Below the pieces are notes generated by a model. It did not search any database and was not told the DNA's origin. It saw nothing but the letters and a program-made list of their open reading frames with translations. From assembly GCA_023488835.1 (NCBI GenBank), contig JAMDCS010000117.1:10210-21794 (forward strand): a stretch of 11,585 nt of DNA, given 5' to 3'. A program made the position numbers and the translations under genes. Below are positions 1-5,819 of this stretch, piece after piece; the stretch's first letter is position 1; every line of letters begins with the position of its first letter. The stretch is from Candidatus Bathyarchaeota archaeon. GTDB taxonomy: Archaea > Thermoproteota > Bathyarchaeia > Bathyarchaeales > UBA233.

Positions 1-585
1 GCGCTTTAATTTTCCATCCAACACACGGAGAACAGTCATGGTGTTATCGACAAGTTCTTCATCCTTCATCTGTTCGGAGCCAACAGAAACTTGAATGATT
101 GGTTGACTGCGCATTCTCACAACCACGGTCTTGCGATGCTTGTTTATGAGGGCTGCAATGTCAGCGTTTGGCGGAACTGGAATAGGCATTTTTCCCCTTG
201 GACCTAAAACTGGACCGAGCGTTTTGCCTACAAGCGGCATCAGGGGCGCTTCGCAAATGAAAACGTCATATTCGGTGGCGAGCTTACGCAATTCTTTCTT
301 CTTGCCGTTTAACGCGTCTAAGTCTGCGCGTTCGATTACTTTGTCAGCTTGAGAATTCTTCGCTTTTATGATGAAGTCTCCGCTGGAAGCAACCACACAG
401 ATTTTGTTGGGTTTGCCCGTTATATGAGGAAGTTCTACAACCTCTTGGATTTTGCCTTCTGGCGCCTTCATGTCGATCTCGACGATGTCGAGGATCAAAT
501 CTACAGTCTGGTTAAACTTTTTCTGGCCAGATTTTGCTTTTGCCTGTTTAATTGCTTCTGTTATAGTCTTGGTGTCTAGGGGCAT
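1..585 (-). CDS. rpl1: Large ribosomal subunit protein uL1 (archaeal L1), 3' end cut by window edge
   Basis: Reading 585 down to 1 gives 195 codons without a stop, so the C-terminus (roughly 20 residues by family length) lies outside the window. The protein begins MPLDTKTITEAIKQAK and carries the L1 hallmark PLVGKTLGPVLGPRGKMP near residue 125-140, plus PNKICVVAS in the first domain. L1 builds the mobile L1 stalk of the 50S subunit and helps release E-site tRNA. The start is the ATG at 583-585, with GAGG at 593-596 seven bases upstream. It follows rpl11 by 55 nt and is the last visible gene of the secE-spt5-rpl11-rpl1 operon; in many archaea rpl10 and rpl12 come next, but that is beyond the edge. 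In methanococci L1 represses its own operon by binding its mRNA; whether that occurs here is unknown. Identification is secure. Confidence 0.96.
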   Translation of the reverse strand, partial: MPLDTKTITEAIKQAKAKSGQKKFNQTVDLILDIVEIDMKAPEGKIQEVVELPHITGKPNKICVVASSGDFIIKAKNSQADKVIERADLDALNGKKKELRKLATEYDVFICEAPLMPLVGKTLGPVLGPRGKMPIPVPPNADIAALINKHRKTVVVRMRSQPIIQVSVGSEQMKDEELVDNTMTVLRVLDGKLKR

Positions 586-640
586 TTTTAAGCCTCGTGC
601 CAATGAGGGATTGGAAACCCATTATAAAAATATTCGCTTA
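586..640 (-). promoter_or_regulatory. rpl11-rpl1 spacer with TATA-like box and small hairpin
   Basis: This 55-nt spacer is much longer than the other gaps in the operon. On the minus strand it has a TATA-like stretch (TTATAAAAA of the plus strand at 622-630) that would place a start near 600, about 15 nt before the rpl1 ATG. It also has a five-base-pair hairpin (CCAAT at 610-614 pairing with ATTGG at 600-604, minus-strand sense) and the rpl1 ribosome binding site at 593-596. It may be an internal promoter or a regulatory leader for rpl1; both readings are inference from short motifs. Confidence 0.35.
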
Positions 641-1132
641 TCATTGTTCAGTACCGAATAGTTGTTCGTAGTTGCCAGCATCGACATCTTTCTGGACTTC
701 GCGGGGGTCTTTGCCTTCCACGGTAACTCCTAAACTCACACAGGTGCCCAGCAACTCTTTAGTTGCCTTCTTGATGGTGGGTGCCAATAGTTGAGGACCT
801 TTAATTTTTGCTATCTTAACCATCTGCTCCATGGATAAGTCGCCAATTTTGACAGTGTTGGGTGTACCTGAGCCTTTCTCAACTTTGAGTTCAGCCACTA
901 TAAGCGCGGATGCCGTGGGCGTACCGACAGTTATCTCGAAGGTTTTTTCTTCGGTGTCAACGCTGATTTTTACTGGAACTTTCATTCCAGCATATTCTTT
1001 TGTGATTTCGTTGATTTTGTTGACAATAGCCACTATGTTTACGCCTAATGGACCAAGAGCTGGACCTAATGGTGGACCTGCATTGGCTTGTCCGCCGCTG
1101 ACAATCAATTCTACAACTTTTTTATCAACCAT
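641..1132 (-). CDS. rpl11: Large ribosomal subunit protein uL11 (archaeal L11)
   Basis: This is a 163-residue protein of the usual archaeal L11 length. The N-terminal domain holds the Gly/Pro-rich GPPLGPALGPLGVNI at residues 19-33. The C-terminal rRNA-binding domain follows from about residue 70 (VGTPTASALIVAEL, then KIAKIKGPQLLAPTIKKA). L11 binds 23S rRNA at the GTPase-associated centre and supports elongation-factor action. The start is the ATG at 1130-1132, preceded by a clear GGTGA at 1140-1144 with a seven-base spacer of A residues. Only 13 nt separate it from the spt5 stop codon, so the two are clearly co-transcribed and the ribosome binding site sits directly after that stop. Identification is secure. 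Confidence 0.97.
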   Translation of the reverse strand: MVDKKVVELIVSGGQANAGPPLGPALGPLGVNIVAIVNKINEITKEYAGMKVPVKISVDTEEKTFEITVGTPTASALIVAELKVEKGSGTPNTVKIGDLSMEQMVKIAKIKGPQLLAPTIKKATKELLGTCVSLGVTVEGKDPREVQKDVDAGNYEQLFGTEQ

Positions 1133-1145
1133 TTTTTTTCACCGT

Positions 1146-1616
1146 TTATTTTGCTTTTTCAACTAGTTTTACATAGTCTGAATGTACTGTGATGGGCAAA
1201 GTGAATGTTGCCTCAAGCAATTCGAGGGTTACTTCGCCTTTTGCCTTGTCAAGTCTTGTGATTTTAGCGCGCATACCCTTGAAGGGCCCACCAGTAATTT
1301 CTACCACGTCATCTTCGTTGAGGTCTTCCATGACTGGTTTACGCACTATGTACCGTTCAATTTCGCTAAAGCTTACAAGCCCAGGGATTCTGGAGCGTAC
1401 GTGTCTTACGCCTGTGATTGCTTCTTCCACAAGGTGCGGTCCATCTGCTTCAATGAACACATAGCCTTTGAGTGTATCTGGAACAAGAAGAGCCTTTATT
1501 GGAATATGAGCCATCTCAACTTTGGAAGCGATCAAGCGAGCTACGTTGCGTTCCTGGCCAGTTGTTGTTTTGACAACGAAAATTTTTACTTGATTTAGCT
1601 CTTCTTTTTTATCCAT
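1146..1616 (-). CDS. spt5: Transcription elongation factor Spt5 (archaeal NusG)
   Basis: A 156-residue protein with the two-domain layout of archaeal Spt5. The NGN domain spans about residues 10-95 (IFVVKTTTGQERNVARLIA, then LKGYVFIEA). A KOW domain follows (DVVEITGGPFKGMRAKI at about 103-119). With Spt4 it clamps over the RNA polymerase cleft to give processivity and can couple polymerase to the ribosome. I chose the ATG at 1614-1616 because GTGA at 1622-1625 lies five bases before it and the product then begins MDKKEELNQ. An in-frame GTG at 1623-1625 would add three residues (MKF) but overlaps that ribosome binding site. It lies 15 nt after the secE stop and 13 nt before the rpl11 start, the normal archaeal order. 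Confidence 0.96.
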   Translation of the reverse strand: MDKKEELNQVKIFVVKTTTGQERNVARLIASKVEMAHIPIKALLVPDTLKGYVFIEADGPHLVEEAITGVRHVRSRIPGLVSFSEIERYIVRKPVMEDLNEDDVVEITGGPFKGMRAKITRLDKAKGEVTLELLEATFTLPITVHSDYVKLVEKAK

Positions 1617-1631
1617 AAATTTCACTTTTGC

Positions 1632-1817
1632 CTATGCGGGTGATGATGCGCCACCAGGGATAGCCCACGATAAGACTTTGACTACGAAGCCGATTAAGCC
1701 GACTGCGCCGATGCCTAAGAGGCTGATTTTTATCGAGAGCCAAAGCTCTTCGCGCCCCGGTTTTACAGCTAGCTTTAAGGTTCTTGCTGCCTGCGTTAGC
1801 CAAGATTTTATACCCAT
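1632..1817 (-). CDS. secE: Protein translocase subunit SecE (Sec61 gamma)
   Basis: A 61-residue protein, the usual size for archaeal SecE. A short amphipathic N-terminus (about residues 1-25, with RTLKLAVKPGREELW) precedes a single membrane span at about residues 27-52 (SIKISLLGIGAVGLIGFVVK and following). The KPgreEl pattern just before the span is typical of the family. SecE is the essential small subunit of the SecYE translocon in the cytoplasmic membrane. It is first in the operon secE-spt5-rpl11-rpl1, with a TATA-like box about 30 nt upstream of its ATG (1815-1817). No strong Shine-Dalgarno site precedes it, which fits a very short or absent leader. Identification rests on size, topology and the conserved neighbourhood. 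Confidence 0.92.
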   Translation of the reverse strand: MGIKSWLTQAARTLKLAVKPGREELWLSIKISLLGIGAVGLIGFVVKVLSWAIPGGASSPA

Positions 1818-1824
1818 ATTTACC

Positions 1825-1866
1825 GCACACTCAAGATTTCACTAATATATAATAAACGTTACTGTA
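1825..1866 (-). promoter_or_regulatory. Promoter of the secE-spt5-rpl11-rpl1 operon
   Basis: On the minus strand the sequence TTTATTATATAT (complement of 1845-1856) is a good archaeal TATA box. About 25 nt downstream lies 1825, so the transcript would begin only some 5-10 nt before the secE ATG at 1817. This agrees with the lack of a strong ribosome binding site there. The bases just upstream (complement of 1857-1866) would hold the B-recognition element, but I see only a loose match. Confidence 0.6.
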
Positions 1867-2155
1867 ACTTTTTAGTTTAAAAACTACTGTGTCAAGCCTT
1901 TTAAATGTTCCCCAACAGGGCTTGTTTCTGATTTTTTGGGTTGGGTATTGTCTTGTTTTTTCTTTAGTAGTTGTTGTTGAAAGGTCCCTATACACAACAA
2001 CATCCAACAGATTGCCCTTTTTGTTGTGTTTTGTCATTACATTGAGACAGGGGTTGCTTTCTGGTTGTGCAAGCCGCCACAAGCAGCGCCATAAACTGCA
2101 ATTAAATCCAAAAAAAGATGGTACTCTAACATAGAACTGAACAATAAAGAGACAG
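1867..2155. other. Non-coding stretch between dtdA and secE, no gene seen
   Basis: With the secE promoter this makes a 338-nt gap between genes. Frames of 66 to 136 codons cross it on both strands, but they lack ribosome binding sites, begin inside dtdA in another frame or contain low-complexity residues, and resemble no family I know. I found no tRNA, and no SRP or RNase P RNA signature. What can be seen: the dtdA terminator T-run at 2110-2116; repeats of TTGTTG/CAACAA type that could pair in two exclusive ways (1971-1978 with 1995-2002, or 1993-2000 with 2021-2028); and a small stem at 2065-2069/2078-2082. It is most simply the 3' untranslated region of dtdA plus the operon promoter. Confidence 0.5.
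2110..2116 (-). terminator. T-run terminator of dtdA
   Basis: Seven consecutive T on the minus strand, about 40 nt after the dtdA stop codon at 2156-2158. A run of this kind, without need of a hairpin, is the usual intrinsic terminator in Archaea. Confidence 0.5.
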
Positions 2156-2980
2156 CTATACTTTTTTGAATGGCAACCCAGCCGTCTCCAACGCGGACAG
2201 CAGGTTCGGCTTGTCTTCGCTTCTGATGCCTTTCCAATCAAGAACAGCCAAAGACACTTTCTCCAAAGTCCTCTCTATACACTGCTTTAACAATTCGGAA
2301 TCAACCAGATGGACCGCGTACTTGGGAATCATGTGACCAAATGCCGCTTCGCCAACCAGAGCCATAAGCGTGAACCTTTGGTTGTAGTGTGTTCCGCCAA
2401 TGCCCAAAACTGCCGTGCTGGTTGGCGCTTGATAGTTGGCGATGGCAGCCATTGTGGAGCGGGCAACGGCTTCTGCAGCCCTCATATCGCTCCATTGCGC
2501 AGGCGAACTGCCGAGCTCCACGAACATCGTAGGAATGTTTAGGCTTGGACCGTGATGGGTGCACTCGAAGGAAACTTCATAGTCGAGGTTTAACGCTTCT
2601 TTGTAATGCAGGAGCGCTTTCAGAGCAGTTTGCATAGCCGCAGCAGGAGAAACCGAGAGCGTTTTGGGCAATCCGCCAAGTTCAGCGTTTCCAAAGTTCC
2701 CAGGCGTGTGAACGGATAGGGTTGGTTTGCCGCTTTGGCTGCTGTGCCGTGAGATAAAGGCGACAAGTTGGGCGTCTGGGAAGTCTTCTTGAAGGTTCTG
2801 TGAGGTAACAGCTTCTTCCTTAAGCGTTAGGAAGCGGACATGTTTGCCGCTGATTTTAGCGGTGTAAACTGGATTTTCTTGGTATGTCTGCTTTGTCTCT
2901 GCGAACGGGTAGTTTTGAAGTATGCTCTTGGCTATGTTTACGCCTGCAATGTCGCGGCTTGAATGGATGAGCAGAATCAT
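2156..2980 (-). CDS. dtdA: D-aminoacyl-tRNA deacylase, archaeal DTD2 type
   Basis: A 274-residue protein matching the DTD2/GEK1-type deacylase (Pfam tRNA_deacylase), which removes D-amino acids wrongly attached to tRNA. It is the archaeal and plant alternative to bacterial DTD1. Conserved blocks are SRHSSQSGKPTLSVHTPGN at residues 77-95, the ECTHHGPS segment at 139-146, and GIGGTHY at 193-199; the His-rich segments belong to the putative metal or catalytic site. Length is normal for the archaeal enzyme. The start is the ATG at 2978-2980, with GGAG at 2989-2992 eight bases upstream and a TATA-like box near 3016-3022. It is transcribed away from the toxin-antitoxin pair and ends about 340 nt before secE. 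Identification is strong. Confidence 0.94.
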   Translation of the reverse strand: MILLIHSSRDIAGVNIAKSILQNYPFAETKQTYQENPVYTAKISGKHVRFLTLKEEAVTSQNLQEDFPDAQLVAFISRHSSQSGKPTLSVHTPGNFGNAELGGLPKTLSVSPAAAMQTALKALLHYKEALNLDYEVSFECTHHGPSLNIPTMFVELGSSPAQWSDMRAAEAVARSTMAAIANYQAPTSTAVLGIGGTHYNQRFTLMALVGEAAFGHMIPKYAVHLVDSELLKQCIERTLEKVSLAVLDWKGIRSEDKPNLLSALETAGLPFKKV

Positions 2981-2988
2981 CTGGGCAA

Positions 2989-3023
2989 CTCCATTTAACT
3001 TGTGTAAGTTGTCTCTTTAAATG
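2989..3023 (-). promoter_or_regulatory. Promoter and ribosome binding site of dtdA
   Basis: The minus-strand sequence CATTTAAAG (complement of 3015-3023) is a TATA-like box placing the transcript start near 2994-2996. GGAG at 2989-2992 then lies at the very 5' end of the message, eight bases before the ATG. The region faces the vapB promoter, so the two divergent promoters sit within about 60 bp of each other. Confidence 0.5.
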
Positions 3024-3042
3024 TTGTCAAGTTTTACCCTGA

Positions 3043-3077
3043 GCATTGTAATGCGTTGTCATGCGATAAATTTAAAT
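3043..3077 (+). promoter_or_regulatory. vapBC promoter with candidate antitoxin operator
   Basis: A TATA-like box, AATTTAAAT, lies at 3069-3077 and would place the start near 3098, about 12 nt before the vapB ATG. Immediately upstream is a perfect inverted repeat, GCATT-GT-AATGC, at 3043-3054. It overlaps a direct repeat of ATGCG (3051-3055 and 3061-3065, ten-base spacing). GTTGTC also occurs three times, at 3008, 3023 and 3055. Ribbon-helix-helix antitoxins usually bind short repeats of this kind at their own promoter, so an autoregulatory operator is a reasonable inference. Confidence 0.45.
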
Positions 3078-3110
3078 GTAATATGGGTATTGAATAATGT
3101 AGGCATAAAT

Positions 3111-3374
3111 ATGTCCCGAGGAAAAAAACGTCAAGTGTGCTTCAGAATTGAAGAATCCATCGTAGAAGAAATGGAGCAAATACGAGACAAAACAGGCGTT
3201 CCAGTCAGCACCCAAATAGAACTACGATTGAAAGGCTTTACAATAACCAGCATTGCAGAGAAGGGAAATTGGGATAAAGTATGGCGCTGGTACTCAAATT
3301 CAGAAAAAAATGACGAACTTGCAGATAACGTGGAGATAGCAATGGAAAGAATGCGGGAGTTGAAACTCCACTAA
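3111..3374 (+). CDS. vapB: Ribbon-helix-helix antitoxin of a VapBC-type pair
   Basis: An 87-residue protein beginning MSRGKKRQVCFRIEESI. Residues 7-42 have the ribbon-helix-helix pattern: a basic beta strand (RQVCFRI), a helix (EESIVEEMEQIRDKTG), a turn, then a second helix after VPVSTQIE. Such N-termini bind operator DNA as dimers. The charged C-terminal half (about 50-87) would be the part that wraps and inhibits the toxin. The start at 3111 is preferred over in-frame codons up to 3021 because the TATA-like box lies at 3069-3077 and the domain begins directly after it. The stop codon overlaps the toxin start as TAATG, so translation is coupled. The antitoxin role is inferred from the fold and the PIN partner; the exact family is not certain. 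Confidence 0.75.
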   Translation: MSRGKKRQVCFRIEESIVEEMEQIRDKTGVPVSTQIELRLKGFTITSIAEKGNWDKVWRWYSNSEKNDELADNVEIAMERMRELKLH

Positions 3375-3772
3375 TGGTTTGTGTGGATACAACCTTCCTG
3401 ATTGACCTGATTCACAAAAATCTAGCTGCTGAAAAGAAACTAAGCAGCCTTGTAAAAAGAAGCGATGGGCCTTGTACAACTGTTATTACAGTAGCTGAGC
3501 TTTTTTATGGAGCCTACAAGTCTAAGAATGTTGCAGCAGAAAAAGAGAATATAAAGCAGGTGCTAAACGGATTTTTGATTTTAGAGATGAATGAGCGCGG
3601 AGCCGAAAAGTTTGGACAAATTCTTAGTGCATTAGACGAGAATGGCCAGAAAATCTCTGATAGAGACACCATGATTGCTGCTATTGCTACATCTAAAGGA
3701 GAAAACGTCATAGTTACCAGAAATAAAAAAGATTTTGAAAAAATCCCTCAACTTATAGTAGAAACATATTAA
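3374..3772 (+). CDS. vapC: PIN-domain ribonuclease toxin, VapC type
   Basis: A 132-residue single PIN domain, the usual VapC size. The acidic metal-binding residues are visible: D5 in VDTTFLID with D11 nearby, E42 in TVAELFYGA, D98 in DRDTMIAAIA, and the C-terminal TRNKKDF with D120. These match the PIN order D-E-D-D/N. VapC toxins are Mg2+ or Mn2+ endoribonucleases that cut tRNA or rRNA when released from the antitoxin; the target here cannot be told from sequence. The ATG at 3374 shares its A with the antitoxin's TAA stop. The full set of active-site residues suggests a working enzyme. PIN domain identification is strong; toxin function follows from the pair arrangement. Confidence 0.9.
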   Translation: MVCVDTTFLIDLIHKNLAAEKKLSSLVKRSDGPCTTVITVAELFYGAYKSKNVAAEKENIKQVLNGFLILEMNERGAEKFGQILSALDENGQKISDRDTMIAAIATSKGENVIVTRNKKDFEKIPQLIVETY

Positions 3773-3814
3773 GAAATCAAGTTTAGAGACGATTAACCAA
3801 CTAAGTTTTTGCAT

Positions 3815-3828
3815 AAAGCTTATAATTG
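3815..3828 (+). promoter_or_regulatory. Putative promoter of the argF-like gene
   Basis: The sequence AGCTTATAATTG contains a TATA-like box at about 3818-3825. The expected start near 3848 gives a leader of about 16 nt to the ATG at 3864, and AAGG at 3850-3853 could serve weakly for ribosome binding. This spacing is the main reason for not using the TTG at 3834, which would fall before the transcript start. Confidence 0.4.
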
Positions 3829-3863
3829 CATGCTTGGTTCAGCGTCTATTGAAGGCAAAGAAG

Positions 3864-4775
3864 ATGCATCTGATTAATTTCAAAGAACTGTCAGGTCAAG
3901 AGCTAAACAGCTTGGTTGATTTGGGCATTGAAGTTAAAGGCAACCCGAAGAAATACCTCAAAACCTTCGAGGGCAAATCGGCAGCGTTGATTTTTCAGAA
4001 GACTTCCACTCGCACACGGGTTTCCTTTGAAGTTGCCATGACCCAGCTGGGCGGACACGCTTTATACATTGATTGGCGAACCACCAACTTCGCATTAGCC
4101 GACATAACCGATGAATTGCAGTATCTGTCGCGCAATGTTGACTGCATCATGGCAAGGTTGCTATGTGATTCGGACTTGCTGAAGATGTCGAATGCTTCAC
4201 ATGTTCCCGTTATAAATGGCTGTGACGAGAAGTATCATCCAAGCCAAGCCTTAGCAGACTTAATCACGATTAAAGAAAAGAGGGGCAAACTCAAAGGCGC
4301 AAAACTCGTTTACATCGGTGTCCACAACAACGTTACCAACTCACTTATCGAAGGCTGCACCAAAACAGGCGTCAAACTGACAACGGTCACGCCCATTTTT
4401 AATGAATCGGCAAGAGACGACGAATTACTGGCTGAAGCGAAAAAGACGGGGCTTTGGCAATCAACCTTGGATGCCAAGAAGGCGGTTGCAGACGCAGATT
4501 TTGTTTACACCGACACCTGGATAGACATGGAGTTCTTCACGGACCTCAAGTTCGCCGCGGAAAAAGAGAAACGCATCAAACTCATGATGCCCTACCAAAT
4601 CAACACTGAACTCCTCAAAGGCAGCAACGCATACATCATGCATGACATGCCCATTCACCGCGGCTACGAGATTAGCGCAGAAGCCATCGAGAGCCCGAAG
4701 TCGGTGATTTATGAGCAGGCAGAAAACAGGCTTTACTCAGCTAAGGCGATTTTTCTGCGGTTGATGGGTGCCTAA
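3864..4775 (+). CDS. argF: Ornithine carbamoyltransferase family protein with divergent substrate site
   Basis: A 303-residue transcarbamylase. The carbamoyl-phosphate site is intact: STRTR at residues 48-52, R98 in CIMARL, and HPSQALAD at 125-132. The ornithine side resembles OTC but is altered: NNVTNS at 155-160 keeps the asparagines, while the usual DxWxSMG appears as DTWIDME (217-223) and the usual HCLP as HDMP (260-263). The common GExixDTarvLSR segment reads ADITDELQYLSR. OTC makes citrulline from ornithine in arginine synthesis; this protein may do so or may carbamoylate a related amine. I chose the ATG at 3864 since a TATA-like box near 3818-3825 allows about a 16-nt leader and family proteins begin here; a TTG at 3834 would add ten residues. 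Its 3' end overlaps the convergent WbqC gene by 35 bp. The family is certain, the substrate is not. Confidence 0.85.
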   Translation: MHLINFKELSGQELNSLVDLGIEVKGNPKKYLKTFEGKSAALIFQKTSTRTRVSFEVAMTQLGGHALYIDWRTTNFALADITDELQYLSRNVDCIMARLLCDSDLLKMSNASHVPVINGCDEKYHPSQALADLITIKEKRGKLKGAKLVYIGVHNNVTNSLIEGCTKTGVKLTTVTPIFNESARDDELLAEAKKTGLWQSTLDAKKAVADADFVYTDTWIDMEFFTDLKFAAEKEKRIKLMMPYQINTELLKGSNAYIMHDMPIHRGYEISAEAIESPKSVIYEQAENRLYSAKAIFLRLMGA

Positions 4776-5616
4776 GAACTAAGCTATTATTCAAGTAGTC
4801 ACCGCAGCATTCAATACCGTTAACTATCACTTTTATGGGTTCACGCCGTATGTTTAGGACATCAAGCACTTTCTCACGCGGGTATAGTAGCAGGGGAGTT
4901 AGGATGGAAACCGTTGAGAAAGGCGTGGGAGGCGTATAGGTTACTATTGCGATGGTTGACTTGGTTAATCGCTCATATTTCGGCATGTCTAAATACTGTG
5001 CACTACCCTTCCCTGCAAGATAAATAGCTGAACCGTAGTTTGAGAGTTGGTAAGCAATTCGTTCGGTTGTATCACAACCTTTCCCCATGTATGAGATCGA
5101 TATGTACGTTTTAATATCCAACAGATCTCTAGCCCAAAGAATAAACCTGAAGTTAAGTTCCCAAAGATAGCTGTAACCTAAAAATATCTCCTTCAACGCG
5201 TCCTTGTATTCGCCCCACAACGGATACTTCTCATAAACGCACTCTAATTCTCTCCAGCGGTCATTCATCAGATTTGTCTTCAGTTTAACATCCATTATCG
5301 AGCAGCTACTACAAGCTTCTATGGGGAGCGTAAACCATTTCCAATTATCATCCTTCCCAATTTTTACTCTATGCTGATATCGGTCACTATGCCGACTAAA
5401 CGGGTCATACGGACAAAGGTCCATTATATTTGAATGGTACATTCTGTAGAAAAACCCTGGATAGGGAAAGAGTGTTGGCTGATGACCGCTAACAATTAAC
5501 GACCCAGTTAAAGTCGGCGGAGATTCTGCAGTATTTTTTTGATGATCCGCTAAAGCAGTATCGCTAAAAACAGAGGACCTGTCGGATGGCCTCGAGAACG
5601 CGCTATTCAAAAGCAA
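4741..5616 (-). CDS. WbqC-family protein, TTG start
   Basis: The stretch from about residue 41 matches the WbqC family (Pfam WbqC): IVSGHQPTLFPYPGFFYRMY (HQP at 45-47), then HRVKIGKDDNWKWFTLPIEA, later TTERIAYQL with IYLAGKGSAQYLD, and SVSILTPLLL near the C-terminus. WbqC proteins occur in O-antigen and other surface-glycan clusters; some are thought to act in sugar or amino-acid modification, but the reaction is not established. Here it stands alone, with no glycosyltransferase nearby. The 40-residue N-terminal lead is unlike the family's usual start near HQP, and no ATG lies in frame. TTG at 5614-5616 or at 5608-5610 is the likeliest start: AAGGGG at 5617-5622 suits the second, and TATA-like DNA lies at 5648-5661. 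The 3' end overlaps the argF-like gene. Transfer from elsewhere is possible but unproven. Confidence 0.8.
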   Translation of the reverse strand: MLLNSAFSRPSDRSSVFSDTALADHQKNTAESPPTLTGSLIVSGHQPTLFPYPGFFYRMYHSNIMDLCPYDPFSRHSDRYQHRVKIGKDDNWKWFTLPIEACSSCSIMDVKLKTNLMNDRWRELECVYEKYPLWGEYKDALKEIFLGYSYLWELNFRFILWARDLLDIKTYISISYMGKGCDTTERIAYQLSNYGSAIYLAGKGSAQYLDMPKYERLTKSTIAIVTYTPPTPFSTVSILTPLLLYPREKVLDVLNIRREPIKVIVNGIECCGDYLNNSLVLRHPSTAEKSP

Positions 5617-5647
5617 CCCCTTACTAGATAATAACTTTTCTAAATCT

Positions 5648-5661
5648 GATATAAGTATATC
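5648..5661 (-). promoter_or_regulatory. AT-rich palindrome, possible promoter of the WbqC gene
   Basis: GATATA-AG-TATATC is a perfect six-base inverted repeat. On the minus strand it contains a TATA-like box that would place the transcript start near 5629, 13-19 nt before the two candidate TTG start codons at 5616 and 5610. It may be just a TATA element that happens to be symmetrical, or an operator overlapping one. Confidence 0.35.
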
Positions 5662-5819
5662 GAAATGTTGCTAGGCCATCATTTGCATTAAAAAAATTTT
5701 TGTCGATCAACACCCATAAAAAACCAAAACAGCGCTTGTAACTACAAAATAAACTTTGACTTCACCGGGGTTCTTTAAATAAGGAAAGGGGGAGGTCACA
5801 CAGAGCAGTAGTGCATAAA

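Noticed and set aside
1889..2134. Plus-strand frame of 81 codons in the same gap
   Set aside because: Low-complexity, hydrophobic by T-richness, with no ribosome binding site or family likeness.
1831..2241. Open frame of 136 codons on the minus strand across the dtdA end and the following gap
   Set aside because: Its first half overlaps dtdA in another frame, the rest (from an ATG at 2037) has no ribosome binding site, and its residues resemble nothing known; it also runs over the secE promoter.
3021..3110. Longer N-terminus for the antitoxin starting at 3021
   Set aside because: The extra 30 residues cover the TATA box and repeats, and the ribbon-helix-helix domain begins only at the ATG at 3111.
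5774..5812. Plus-strand TATA-like box followed by a strong GGGGGAGGT ribosome-site look-alike and a GTG
   Set aside because: The frame that follows stops after about 15 codons and lies antisense to the DUF3795 gene, so no gene is supported.
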